Shown: piece after piece, positions 52,342 through 60,796 of the stretch
Position numbering within the stretch: position 1 is the stretch's first letter
How the letters are laid out: every line of letters begins with the position of its first letter
Source: Azophilus sp965116165
Lineage (GTDB): Bacteria; Pseudomonadota; Gammaproteobacteria; Pseudomonadales; Azotimanducaceae
Direction: 5' to 3'
Assembly (NCBI GenBank): GCA_965116165.1
Contig: OZ220484.1
Coordinates: forward strand, 2,728,001 to 2,792,000
Length of the DNA stretch: 64,000 nucleotides
The notes under the pieces: model-generated
Databases searched by the model: none
The model's input: only the letters and a program-made list of their open reading frames with translations
Told to the model about the DNA's origin: nothing
Translations under genes and position numbers: made by a program

Positions 52342-52686
52342 TCAGTCGAACACTTTGGCGTAGATATCCTCGTTGAAACCAACGAGCAGGGTGCCCCCAA
52401 CCCGCAGGGTGGGAGCGCGGAGATTGCCCGTGGAGCCGAGCAGGGCGTTCACCGCCTCCTCGGAAAGCCGCTCGCCGCCGCTGAACGACTGTTGCTTCCT
52501 CCCCTTGGCAACATGGGCTGTGCTGGTGGCTTCGAGCAGGGCAAGGGCCGTGTCCCGCTGCAATTTGCGGCTGGCCGGAACTGTCTCGGCCACCTCGATA
52601 TTTCTCGCCTCCAGGAACTTGGAGGCCCGCTTGCAACTGGTTCAGCCGCTGCGGAAGTAGTACCAGTCAACCTTTATGGCAGCCAT
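52342..52686 (-). CDS. ArsC-family thioredoxin-fold selenoprotein (UGA at codon 15)
   Basis: From ATG 52686 the frame reads MAAIKVDWYYFRSG, then an in-frame TGA (52642-52644), then TSCKRASKFLEARNIEVAET and on to VFD (stop 52342-52344). The total is 114 residues if TGA is read as selenocysteine. The context gives UxxC, where related ArsC/Spx-type proteins have CxxC or UxxC. Later ArsC-like features are RAPTLRVGGTLLVGFNEDIY with the cis-Pro. A 7-bp hairpin starts 15 bases after TGA. The start has no strong Shine-Dalgarno. It is probably a redox protein or reductase. The alternative is a nonsense pseudogene. Confidence 0.8.
52607..52626 (-). promoter_or_regulatory. Putative bacterial SECIS hairpin
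   Basis: On the minus strand GCCTCCA pairs perfectly with TGGAGGC around the 6-base loop AGTTCC. The loop starts 22 bases after the UGA, and a G is at loop position 2. Known bacterial SECIS elements have an apical loop about 16-37 bases from UGA with a G in the first two loop positions. It lies within the coding sequence, as expected in bacteria. Confidence 0.7.
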
Positions 52687-52842
52687 AGTTCGTTCGCTTT
52701 CAATACAAGTGTGGCTATGCTGCCACTCATCCGCGCGAACTGCAATGTTTCAAGTCCTCGGATTTTTGCATGGAACCATCCCGCTTGGACCAATGCCAAT
52801 ACCTGCTATGCTCCCGGCGTCGCTGAGGGTCGGGGGCGATCC

Positions 52843-54522
52843 ATGCACTCCGTGTTTATCGTGTTGCTCGGCATTGCCGGGATGTGTTTCGGTTGGTTTG
52901 TCTATTCGCGGCTCATCGCCGCCCGGATTTTTCGCCTCGATCCGAATTTCGTCACCCCCGCCCATGAGTTCAATGACGGCGTCGATTTCGTGCCGACGAA
53001 TCGCTATGTGCTGTGGGGCCATCACTTTACGTCGGTGGCGGGCGCGGCACCCATTGTCGGACCGGCGATAGCCGTTTATTGGGGTTGGGCGCCGGCTGTC
53101 GCCTGGGTGGTGTTGGGCACGATCTTCTTTGCCGGCGTGCACGATTTCGGTGCCCTTTGGGCCAGCAGCCGCCACAGGGCGCGCTCCATGGGCGCACTTT
53201 CGGAATCCGTGGTGGGCACCCGTACCCGCAAGCTCTATATGGTGGTGGTTTTTCTGCTGTTGCTGATGGTCAACTCGGTGTTCGGCGTGGTCATTGCCCG
53301 GGCCTTTGTGAACACGCCCAGCGCCGTATTCCCGGCTTGGGCGGCCATCGTTGTCGCGCTCGTCATCGGCCAACTCGTGCATCGCAAGTTCAATCTGATT
53401 GCGCTTTGCATTGGCGGCGTGGCGGTGCTTTACCTGTCCATTTATGTGGGGGACCGCATGCCGCTGGCGTTGCCGGAGATGCTTGGCCTCGCCCCCCAGG
53501 CCAACTGGATATTGATTCTATTTCTGTACGCCGCCGTCGCCTCCATGCTGCCGGTTTGGGCGTTGCTGCAACCACGCGACTTTATCAACGGTGTGCAACT
53601 TTTCCTCGGCCTGGCGTTGCTCTATGGCGCGGTTTTTCTGGTCATGCCGGACATTGCCGCGCCCGCTTTCAATAATCGGGTGGATGAGAGTGCGCCGTCC
53701 ATTATTCCACTGTTGTTTGTGACCATTGCCTGTGGCGCGGTTTCTGGATTTCACGGCATCGTCGCCTCCGGCACGAGTTCGAAACAGCTCGACAAGGAAC
53801 CGGACGCCCGCTTTGTCGGCTATTTGGGCGCGGTTGGCGAGGGGGCGCTGGCGCTTATCACCATTGTTGCGGTAACTGGAGTGACTTTGGCGGCCACCAC
53901 CGAGGAGTGGCATGCGATCTATGGCGAGTTTGGCCAGGCGGGTGCCGCCTCCTTCATTCGGGGCGGTGCCAATCTGATCAGCTCTGGTTGGGGAATTCCC
54001 CCGGGCGTTGCCGAGACGCTGCTCGCGACCATGGTGGTGCTGTTTGCGGGCACGACCATGGATTCCGGGGTGCGGCTGCAGCGCTACATCATTCAGGAGT
54101 GGGGGGGAATTTATCGGATCCCGGTCCTCGGCAACAACGTGCTATCGACCGCGCTGGCGGTTGGTGCCTGCCTGTTGTTGGCGTTCGGTGCCGGCGGGGC
54201 GTCCGGCGCCGGCGGAATGGTGCTCTGGCCGTTATTTGGTTCGACCAATCAGATCCTGGCAGGGCTGACGTTGCTGGTCATTACGGTGATGCTGGCGAAG
54301 CTCCGTCGCCCGGTTTGGTATACGCTGGCGCCGATGGTATTCGTGCTCGCCATGTCGTTTGCGGCTGGTGTGGTTACGCTGAACCAGCTTTTCGGCGCCG
54401 GCAACTATCTGCTCGTTGGCATCGGAATCTTGGTACTTGCCGCTAGTATTCTGGTGATGCTGGAAGCCGTCTCGGTGATGGTCGGCCTGCGCAATAGGGC
54501 TGGTCCGATAGGAGAACGCTGA
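52843..54522 (+). CDS. cstA: Carbon starvation protein CstA family transporter
   Basis: A 559-residue protein with many membrane segments. CstA signatures are DGVDFVPTNRYVLWGHHFTS (start region), VAGAAPIVGPAIAVYWGWAP, HDFGALWASSRHRARSMGAL, SGFHGIVASGTSSKQLDKEP and MVLWPLFGSTNQILAGLTLL. CstA/BtsT proteins import pyruvate or peptides. ATG 52843 is the family start; the upstream open frame is antisense to the selenoprotein. The length is shorter than E. coli CstA (about 700). Pyruvate is an end product of the fucose route, but a link is speculative. Confidence 0.9.
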   Translation: MHSVFIVLLGIAGMCFGWFVYSRLIAARIFRLDPNFVTPAHEFNDGVDFVPTNRYVLWGHHFTSVAGAAPIVGPAIAVYWGWAPAVAWVVLGTIFFAGVHDFGALWASSRHRARSMGALSESVVGTRTRKLYMVVVFLLLLMVNSVFGVVIARAFVNTPSAVFPAWAAIVVALVIGQLVHRKFNLIALCIGGVAVLYLSIYVGDRMPLALPEMLGLAPQANWILILFLYAAVASMLPVWALLQPRDFINGVQLFLGLALLYGAVFLVMPDIAAPAFNNRVDESAPSIIPLLFVTIACGAVSGFHGIVASGTSSKQLDKEPDARFVGYLGAVGEGALALITIVAVTGVTLAATTEEWHAIYGEFGQAGAASFIRGGANLISSGWGIPPGVAETLLATMVVLFAGTTMDSGVRLQRYIIQEWGGIYRIPVLGNNVLSTALAVGACLLLAFGAGGASGAGGMVLWPLFGSTNQILAGLTLLVITVMLAKLRRPVWYTLAPMVFVLAMSFAAGVVTLNQLFGAGNYLLVGIGILVLAASILVMLEAVSVMVGLRNRAGPIGER

Positions 54523-54691
54523 GGTGGGTTGGCTGTAACCGACTCGCCTAACAACCAAGGTGGGCATCGCATGTCCGATAGGAGACCACTGAGATGGGTT
54601 GGCCGCAACCGCCTAGTCGGGCAACGTGTTCCGAGGTCAGCGCTTCCCGCGGTTGACGCGGTAGAAATCAAATCCGAGACGGGATGTGCGT

Positions 54692-56353
54692 TCAAATCTT
54701 CCCTGAAATTACGATATCGACCAGATAGGGCCTGCCCGCCGCGAACCCCTTGCGAATCGCCGGGCCAATCTGATCCGGTTCGCTGACCTGGATGCCGTCG
54801 ACCCCCATGCCGCGGGCCATCTCGACGAACCCAAGCGGGGGGTCGACAAGATCCATATGCGGATAGGGGCGGTTGGATTGCGCGTCGAAGCGGGCGCGAT
54901 AGATATCCATGTTGTGCTTCAGCACCCGGTATTCCCGATTTGAGAGGATGACGAAGATGATCGGTAGCTGGTGGTGGGCGGCGGTCCACAGGGATTGGAT
55001 GCTGTACATGGCCGATCCATCGCCGGTTATCCCGAGCACGGGTCGGTCGGGATGGGCGATTTGGGTGCCGAGGGCGCCAGCGATGCCCTGGCCGATGCCG
55101 CCACCCCGTCCGCCGTAATAGTCCCCGCGGCGTTGGAAATCGAAATGCTGCCATAATTCCAGGGATGCGGTGATGGATTCGTCGGCAACGACAACATCTT
55201 CCGGCACGGCTTGGGCGATCTCGTGCAGCGCCCGTGTCGGCGTCATCGGGCGTTGATCCCAGAGTTTCGCCAGATGCGCCCGCGCAGCCTCGCGAACGCT
55301 GGCCCGGGTGGCGGCGAGGGTGGCGTTGCGGGCGGCCGCGGCTTGCGCGAATCGGCCGCCGTCGGCCCGCAGTGCCTCGGTTAACTCGGTCAGCGCCACT
55401 TCCAGGTTGCCGGTGAGGTCGATGTTCGCGGCGCGGTTGAACTCGAACCGCTCGGGGCCATTTTGCAATTCGACAACGGTGGCGTCGTTCGGCATCGGAC
55501 TGACGGCGTCGAACCAGATTTCGTCGAATGTGGAACCGCCCACCAGGAAGATCAGGTCGCGGTCGGCCAGAGCGTGGCGAATTTGCGCCGCATCGAGCGG
55601 TAAACGTCCTTCGTAGTTCGAGTGCTGGCTGGGAAAGATCACCTGGGCGCGCAGGCCGATTTGCCATACCGGAGCACCCAGGGTTTCGGCAAAGGCGACG
55701 AGTGCGCTGTTTGCCCCGGCAGTGGCGATGTCGTCGCCGGCCACAATGGCCGGGGCGTGGCGGTTGAGTAGCAATGCAGCGGTGTCGGCCAGCCCGGCGG
55801 GCGCGGGCGGGTGATCCTGGTGCGTGCGGGCCGGCGTGCTATCCACGATGTCGGTTTCCCCTTCCATGATGTTTACCGGCAGGGACATGAATACCGGTCC
55901 GGCGGGTGGCCGAGCGGCGATTTGAAAAGCTTGGCGGACCATGGGCGCAACTTCGTCGGGGCTTTGCGGTTCCCCGCTCCACTTGGTCACCGGCGCGGCC
56001 ATGGCGACCAGGTCGTGGCCGAGCAACGGCTCGCGCAGCCGCATGCGCGTATCCTGCTGGCCAGCGGTTACCAGCATGGGTGACCGCGTCTTCAATGCGC
56101 CGTAAATCATGCCGATGGCGTTGCCGAGACCCGGGGCCACATGCAGGTTGACGACCGGGATCTTGCCGGCGGCTTGGGCATAGTAGTTGGCGGCACCGAC
56201 GGCGATACCCTCGTGCAGGGCAACGAAGTAGCGAAGTTGAGGATAGTCGGCGAGCCGGTCGAGCAGGGAGTTTTCGGTCGTACCGGGGTTGCCAAAGATG
56301 CTATCCACGCCATGGGCGACGAGGCTTTCCATAAAGATTTGCTGCGCACGCAT
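54692..56353 (-). CDS. Thiamine diphosphate-dependent enzyme (acetolactate synthase/decarboxylase-like)
   Basis: A 553-residue ThDP enzyme with three domains. The Pyr domain has FGNPGTTENSLLDRL and ALHEGIAVGAANYYAQAAGK with the activating Glu. A central domain follows. The PP domain carries the Mg/ThDP motif GITGDGSAMYSIQSLWTAAH and IIFVILSN. It is closest in look to benzoylformate decarboxylase/acetolactate-synthase-like proteins that decarboxylate 2-oxo acids. The start is ATG 56353, preceded by AAGGAGGTT. Its substrate is unknown. The 267-base gap to the next element holds no gene. Confidence 0.88.
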   Translation of the reverse strand: MRAQQIFMESLVAHGVDSIFGNPGTTENSLLDRLADYPQLRYFVALHEGIAVGAANYYAQAAGKIPVVNLHVAPGLGNAIGMIYGALKTRSPMLVTAGQQDTRMRLREPLLGHDLVAMAAPVTKWSGEPQSPDEVAPMVRQAFQIAARPPAGPVFMSLPVNIMEGETDIVDSTPARTHQDHPPAPAGLADTAALLLNRHAPAIVAGDDIATAGANSALVAFAETLGAPVWQIGLRAQVIFPSQHSNYEGRLPLDAAQIRHALADRDLIFLVGGSTFDEIWFDAVSPMPNDATVVELQNGPERFEFNRAANIDLTGNLEVALTELTEALRADGGRFAQAAAARNATLAATRASVREAARAHLAKLWDQRPMTPTRALHEIAQAVPEDVVVADESITASLELWQHFDFQRRGDYYGGRGGGIGQGIAGALGTQIAHPDRPVLGITGDGSAMYSIQSLWTAAHHQLPIIFVILSNREYRVLKHNMDIYRARFDAQSNRPYPHMDLVDPPLGFVEMARGMGVDGIQVSEPDQIGPAIRKGFAAGRPYLVDIVISGKI

Positions 56354-56620
56354 GCCGCAACCTCCTTGAGAGCCAACCAACAACTCGATCATCCGCTCGC
56401 GATACTTCGGCGCGTAGCCCTACGGTCCTCTCATCATCGAGACACTAGACCAACCTATCGCATGAATAAACTACCGCGGCGTCATAGCAGCGAAATCACC
56501 GGGCATGCCGCCGCGTGCCCAACGTGCCGTCAAGCACACACGCGCGCTCTTACCCCGCGCACCCAGTGCTTTCACTACTCTTGCCGACCTCGCCATGTTC
56601 ATTCATGAATGGGTCGGGTT

Positions 56621-56770
56621 GGCAGCCTGTCGGACTTTATGGCCCTTAATTTCATAACATGTTGATTTTGTTTGATATTTTCTCTTCAGCCTATCGCGAA
56701 CGAATTTCTTAAATATCTATTAAATCAATGACTTAAGAGATTCGGCTCGGCTAAGTCCGACAGGCCGCTA
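56621..56770 (-). repeat. Inverted-repeat family C, copy 2
   Basis: About 150 bp, with ends GCAGCCTGTCGGACTT and AAGTCCGACAGGCCGCTAG, matching copy 1 at 16805-16958 along its AT-rich interior (for example TTGATATTTT, TATCGCGA, GACTTAAGA). The outer CTA provides the stop codon (56768-56770, minus) of the epoxide hydrolase, as copy 1 does for its gene. Confidence 0.8.
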
Positions 56771-57904
56771 GCGTATCGAACGGAAGCAATTGCGCAATTC
56801 GTCGGCAAATATCCCGGGTTGCTCGAAGGCGGCGAAGTGTCCGCCGCGGTCCGGTTCGCTCCAGTGAATAATGTTGGTGAAACGTCGCTCCGCCCAACGC
56901 CGGGAGCAACGGAAGATTTCCTTCGGATAGATACTGCACCCGGTGGGCGTTGCGATTGGATCGTCGTTGCGGTTGCCGAAGCTTTCCCAATAGAGGCGGG
57001 CGGAGGACGCGCCGGATCGGGTGAGCCAATAGAGCATGACGTTGTCGAGCATTTCGTCGCGGGTCAAGGCGTTCTCGGGATGGCCGTTGCAATCCGTCCA
57101 GCGCCAGAACTTTTCGAATATCCAGGCCATTTGTCCCACCGGCGAATCCACAAGACCGTAGCCCAGGGTTTGCGGCCGGGTGCTTTGTTGCTTCGAGTAT
57201 CCCGAATCCCACTTCTGATAGTAGGCCATGCTTTCCAAGGCTTCTTTTTCCAGTGGGCTGAGGTCGCTCATGGTGTCCGGATCTGGCGGTGCCACAATCA
57301 GATTGAGGTGGATGGCGGCGCAATGGTCCGGGTCGCGCGGCCCGATGTGCGAGGTAACCAGAGCGCCCCAGTCGCCACCTTGGGCGACATAGCGATCATA
57401 GCCCAGCCGCGCCATGAGCGTCCCCCAGGCATCGGCGATTTTCTCGACACCCCAGCCGGTGGCGGTGGGTTTGCCGGAAAATCCGTACCCGGGCAGGCTC
57501 GGACAGACGAGGTGGAACGCATCTTCCGCATTGCCGCCGTGCTCTTGGGGGCGGGTCAGCGGCCCAATAACCTTAAGGAATTCGACGATGGAACCAGGCC
57601 AGCCGTGCGTCATCACCAGCGGCAGGGCCTGTTCGTGGGGCGAGCGGATGTGCAGAAAGTGGATATCGAGCCCTTCGATTTCCGTGGTGAACTGATCGAA
57701 GCTGTTGATTTGCGCTTCGGCGCGGCGCCAGTCGTAGGTGTTGAGCCAATAGTCGGCGACTTCCCGCACATAGGCTAGCGGAATGCCCTGCGACCAGTCG
57801 TCCGGCGTTTCCTTCTCGGGCCAACGGGTGTTGGCGAGGCGCGACCTCAAGTCTTCAAGGTCGGGGTTGGGGATGTCGATGCGAAAGGGGTTGATGTTGG
57901 TCAT
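56768..57904 (-). CDS. Epoxide hydrolase (alpha/beta-hydrolase, EHN-type)
   Basis: A 378-residue epoxide hydrolase. The N-terminal EHN domain contains NPDLEDLRSRLANTRWPE and WSQGIPLAYVREVADYWLNT. The oxyanion motif is MTHGWPGSIVEF, and the nucleophile Asp is in VAQGGDWGALVTSHIG. The catalytic His is in the segment GGHFAAFEQPGIFADELRNC. Such enzymes hydrolyse epoxides to diols in the cytoplasm. The stop lies within a family C repeat. It probably belongs to the lipid or terpenoid catabolic set. Confidence 0.92.
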   Translation of the reverse strand: MTNINPFRIDIPNPDLEDLRSRLANTRWPEKETPDDWSQGIPLAYVREVADYWLNTYDWRRAEAQINSFDQFTTEIEGLDIHFLHIRSPHEQALPLVMTHGWPGSIVEFLKVIGPLTRPQEHGGNAEDAFHLVCPSLPGYGFSGKPTATGWGVEKIADAWGTLMARLGYDRYVAQGGDWGALVTSHIGPRDPDHCAAIHLNLIVAPPDPDTMSDLSPLEKEALESMAYYQKWDSGYSKQQSTRPQTLGYGLVDSPVGQMAWIFEKFWRWTDCNGHPENALTRDEMLDNVMLYWLTRSGASSARLYWESFGNRNDDPIATPTGCSIYPKEIFRCSRRWAERRFTNIIHWSEPDRGGHFAAFEQPGIFADELRNCFRSIR

Positions 57905-58003
57905 GCGGATTCACCCAGTTTGCGTTGTCCGGTATGAAAACAGGATCGGAGGCAATTGGGAAGGAAGGTAGACTGGCGTTGTATCAATTTGACTGTTCGG
58001 TCA

Positions 58004-58109
58004 GTAATTCCCGCTAGGCATGGCGATGCTCGAAAATTAGCTCCAAACCAACGCCTGAATGGTTAATTTGTCCGGGTATTAGGCCCCAAATGAAAGACCC
58101 TGTATCGCT
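58004..58109 (+). repeat. Inverted-repeat family B, copy truncated by MITE A
   Basis: It matches the complete B copy from GTAATTCCCGCTAGGCATGG to GTATCGCTG, where it is replaced by a family A element. The right end of B is missing. Confidence 0.7.
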
Positions 58110-58210
58110 GGGGAAGGTCTGAACAAATCAATAGGACAGCATTGATTTACTCTTAATCTATTGATTTTATTGAATATAATTCCGTTAATACAGGATTAAT
58201 CAGAAATTCC
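58110..58210 (+). repeat. MITE family A, copy 8 (between two B copies)
   Basis: A 101-bp copy starting GGGGAAGGTCTGAACAAATC and ending AATCAGAAATTCC. It sits exactly between a truncated B repeat and an inverted complete B repeat, with no TA at its flanks, so recombination followed or caused this arrangement. Confidence 0.82.
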
Positions 58211-58333
58211 AGCAATTCCTGCTGACGATGCGTGATTATTCGCTCGGATCCAAATACCAAGAGAAATTGACCATTCAGGCATAAGCTGGGCACCAATTTT
58301 TGGGCATTGCCGTGCTTGGCGGGAATTGCTGCT
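58211..58333 (-). repeat. Inverted-repeat family B, complete inverted copy
   Basis: It starts AGCAATTCCTGCTGACGATG and ends CGGGAATTGCTGCT. Its middle CCATTCAGGCATAAGCTGGG is the complement of the corresponding part of the copy at 13599. It runs into the leader of the PCMT gene. Confidence 0.75.
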
Positions 58334-58384
58334 GTTTTATTCGTGCAAATGTCAAACAGCGAAACAATCGGTAGACTTGGCCGT

Positions 58385-59227
58385 ATGCGGCAAAGATACA
58401 CGGCGATTCTATTTCGTCGGGCGATGAGGCTCCCGCGCTCCCCGGTTGGGGATTCCGTGGCCCTTGGGGCAATTTGCGGGCGGGTTCCACTTCGTCGGTT
58501 TGGGCGTAGGGTTGCCCTGTTCGTTGGTATCTTATGGACCCTGTCGTGTGCCCAGGGCGAGGAGCCGACCGTGGATGAACTTCAGGTTCGACTCATTGCG
58601 CAAATCGAATCGGACACTCGCGAAACCCGAGGCTACACGGGGCGGGCTAGTCTGAGCGAGGCGGTGATGGATGCCATGCGGACTGTGCCAAGGCACGACT
58701 TTGTCGACCGCCACGGTTTACGGGCCGCATACGCCAATCGCCCGCTGCCCATCGGTCACGGCCAGACCATCTCGCAGCCGTTCATCGTTGCCCTTATGAC
58801 GGACCTGTTGGAAACCCGGCCCGCGCACAGGGTTCTGGAGATTGGAACCGGCTCCGGCTATCAGGCCGCGGTGCTTGCCGTGCTCGTCAGGGAGGTCTAC
58901 AGCATCGAAATCATCCCGGTGCTTGCCGATAGCGCCAGGGAGCGCTTGGCGGCCCTAGGCTACGACAACGTTTCCGTCCGTTCCGGCGACGGCTACTACG
59001 GCTGGCCGCAAGCCGCTCCGTTCGACGGCATCATCGTCACCGCCGTTGGGCCGGACATACCGGCCGAACTCCTGCGGCAACTCAAACCCGGTGGACGCAT
59101 GGTGCTGCCCGTCGGTACCCAATACAGCGCACAGAACCTGACGGTGGTGACCAAGCTTGAGGACGGGCGCCACACGACCAGGGAGGTGTTGCCCGTGGCT
59201 TTTGTGCCACTGACGGGCGACCACTGA
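58385..59227 (+). CDS. pcm: Protein-L-isoaspartate O-methyltransferase, exported form
   Basis: A PCMT-family methyltransferase of about 280 residues. The catalytic domain includes NRPLPIGHGQTISQPFIVAL, MTDLLE, the SAM-binding VLEIGTGSGYQAAVLAVLV, and RSGDGYYGWPQAAPFDGIIV. Upstream of it is RRFGRRVALFVGILWTLSCA with a following QGEE, a positively charged then hydrophobic segment like a signal peptide or anchor, so a periplasmic location is likely. It repairs isoaspartyl residues using SAM, whose availability in the periplasm would be a problem. The start is uncertain (58349, 58385 or 58424). Confidence 0.85.
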   Translation: MRQRYTAILFRRAMRLPRSPVGDSVALGAICGRVPLRRFGRRVALFVGILWTLSCAQGEEPTVDELQVRLIAQIESDTRETRGYTGRASLSEAVMDAMRTVPRHDFVDRHGLRAAYANRPLPIGHGQTISQPFIVALMTDLLETRPAHRVLEIGTGSGYQAAVLAVLVREVYSIEIIPVLADSARERLAALGYDNVSVRSGDGYYGWPQAAPFDGIIVTAVGPDIPAELLRQLKPGGRMVLPVGTQYSAQNLTVVTKLEDGRHTTREVLPVAFVPLTGDH

Positions 59228-59402
59228 TTTTGCTCCGGCGCAGCGGGCGCTTCCGACTAACACAAGCCGCCTCTGAGTGGGCCGGATTGGTGTGGGGTGT
59301 ACGTTTGGTGCTGTATCTATTTGATTTGTTGGATTTCTCTCAACCAATTCTCGGGCATTGCTCGGTTCGTGCAAGTGTCGAATTGATACACTGCTTGGAG
59401 CT

Positions 59403-59525
59403 CAGTAATGCCCGTTGAGCTTGGCAATGCCCGAGAATTGGTGCCCAACCAATGCCTGAGTGGTCAATTTTGCCGGGTATTCGCACCCGAACGCATGATC
59501 ACACATTGTTGGCGGGAGTTGCCGC
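59403..59525 (+). repeat. Inverted-repeat family B, diverged copy
   Basis: It follows the B pattern CAGTAATGCCCGTTGAGC, GGCAATGCC, GGTGCCCAACCAATGCCTGA and ends GGCGGGAGTTGCCGC. The stretch before it (59335-59400) carries the partly inverted AATTCTCGGGCATTGC. The rest of the 362-base gap before tRNA-Val shows no gene. Confidence 0.65.
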
Positions 59526-59589
59526 TTGGAGCTTCATGCATTTGACTCAGGCCGGACACCGGTTAACATACGCGTCCTTCTTTGACGCG

Positions 59590-59665
59590 GGGTGTTTAGC
59601 TCAGTTGGGAGAGCGACGGCCTTACAAGCCGTAGGTCGCAGGTTCGACCCCTGCAACACCCACCA
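59590..59665 (+). tRNA. tRNA-Val (TAC)
   Basis: 76 bases. GGGTGTT pairs with AACACCC, D-arm AGCTCAGTTGGGAGAGC, anticodon stem ACGGC/GCCGT with TAC at 59623-59625, T-arm GGTTCGACC, CCA encoded. It is 33 bases before tRNA-Asp, so they are probably co-transcribed. Confidence 0.97.
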
Positions 59666-59698
59666 CCGGTGCCTGCCCCAAACAGTCACCGTCCGCAC

Positions 59699-59775
59699 GG
59701 AGCGGTAGTTCAGTTGGTTAGAATACCGGCCTGTCACGCCGGGGGTCGCGGGTTCGAGTCCCGTCCGCTCCGCCA
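59699..59775 (+). tRNA. tRNA-Asp (GTC)
   Basis: 77 bases. GGAGCGG pairs with CCGCTCC, anticodon GTC at 59733-59735, T-arm GGTTCGAGTCC, discriminator G and encoded CCA at 59773-59775. Confidence 0.97.
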
Positions 59776-59849
59776 TAATAAAATTCAATCTATTGTCAAT
59801 AAGTAGTCGATCAATCGCACATCGACTGCTTCGTCGTCATTCGCGGCTG

Positions 59850-60011
59850 CGTACCGTCCGTCTTGAGCGCGTCTTTCGCGTGATCCATCGTGCCCGCCGC
59901 CCAACCCCGCTGGGGGTGGTCCCCACGCTTAGCCGGTTCAGCGACCCGCAGGGAAGCTATGTGGTGCTGTATGCTTCAAATACGGTGCGCTGTGCGTTTT
60001 GGATTGTACTC
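59850..60011 (+). pseudogene. RES-domain gene fragment
   Basis: One frame encodes RLERVFRVIHRARRPTPLGV, then VPTLSRFSDPQGSYVVLYAS and NTVRCAFWIVLAQ. The pattern of R-F-S-D-P-x-G and V-L-Y-A is that of RES-domain proteins, NAD-degrading toxins of RES/Xre systems. The remaining domain and any antitoxin gene are missing. It runs into the end of the alkyltransferase-like gene. Confidence 0.5.
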
Positions 60012-60049
60012 GCCCAAGGATTTCCTAAGGCGCGGGCTGCTGCGGCGAT

Positions 60050-60373
60050 TCAAGGTTCCCACCGGCAAGTGCGCGCTACCCGCTGGCCGACGAATTCCAC
60101 GCCTTCCCGCTCAAGGCGTAGCCGTTGTCGGATGTGCCCGTCGCCGCCATCGCGCAACGAGATGCGAAGATTGGCATTGACAACCCGGTGCCAGGGCAGT
60201 CGGGTGCCGCTGGGGAGATTGCGGAGCCTGTGGCCGACGAGCCGGGCGTGAGACGGCATGCCGGCCAAAGCCGCCACCTGGCCATAGGTAGCGACCTTGC
60301 CTACCGGAATCATTGCGACCACTTGCCAGATGCGTTCTTCAGGGGTTGGTGCGGAGGTGATGTCGCCGACCAT
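60050..60373 (-). CDS. Alkyltransferase-like protein (ATL, MGMT family)
   Basis: A 107-residue protein with the MGMT DNA-binding fold: RIWQVVAMIPVGKVATYGQV, AALAGMPSHARLVGHRLRNL. The motif LPWHRVVN has Trp where the alkyl-acceptor Cys of MGMT (PCHRVV) would be. This defines ATL proteins such as E. coli YbaZ, which bind O6-alkylguanine and flag it for nucleotide excision repair. ATG 60373 gives the family length; the upstream extension to 60445 is unlikely. It acts alone in the cytoplasm. Confidence 0.9.
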   Translation of the reverse strand: MVGDITSAPTPEERIWQVVAMIPVGKVATYGQVAALAGMPSHARLVGHRLRNLPSGTRLPWHRVVNANLRISLRDGGDGHIRQRLRLEREGVEFVGQRVARTCRWEP

Positions 60374-60796
60374 GGTCTTCTCGGTCAGACGGGGAGATTC
60401 TCCGGCAAGTTGACAGGTTTCATTGTTCTTGATGTTGAGGCTCATGGTGGCGGTCTGGGTAGACGCTTAAGAACGGGTTTACCCTATGTGCGCAGAAGCG
60501 CCAATGCAATGCCGGGGGGTTGAGCGGGCACCAGATCCTACCGGCGGTGGTTGGATGTCCACTCTGCAAGAACACAACGATAATGTTGTGCGCATGATAC
60601 CGTGGCGGACGAGTTCGATTTGGACTACGATCCATGCCGATGGATGGTACGTACAACGATGAACCGCTTGAGAGCAGGTTTGCGATGCTCTTGGATCTGC
60701 TGATGGAAGTGAAAGCTCAGGCAGAGGGGAACGAATACCTACTGTTTGGCGCTAGTGCAGCAGCTTGATCCCGCCGTGTTTGGGCTTCCCTGGCTC

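Noticed and set aside
52342..52593. Separate 83-residue protein starting at GTG 52593
   Set aside because: It is the part of the ArsC-like protein after the UGA; a start there would remove the redox motif and first strand of the fold.
52492..52842. N-terminal extension of CstA from TTG 52492
   Set aside because: It is antisense to the selenoprotein gene and is not like CstA; the family start is ATG 52843.
60640..60768. Small plus-strand frame of 42 codons
   Set aside because: It has an ATG but no clear ribosome site or family; kept only as a note in the neighbouring gene entry.
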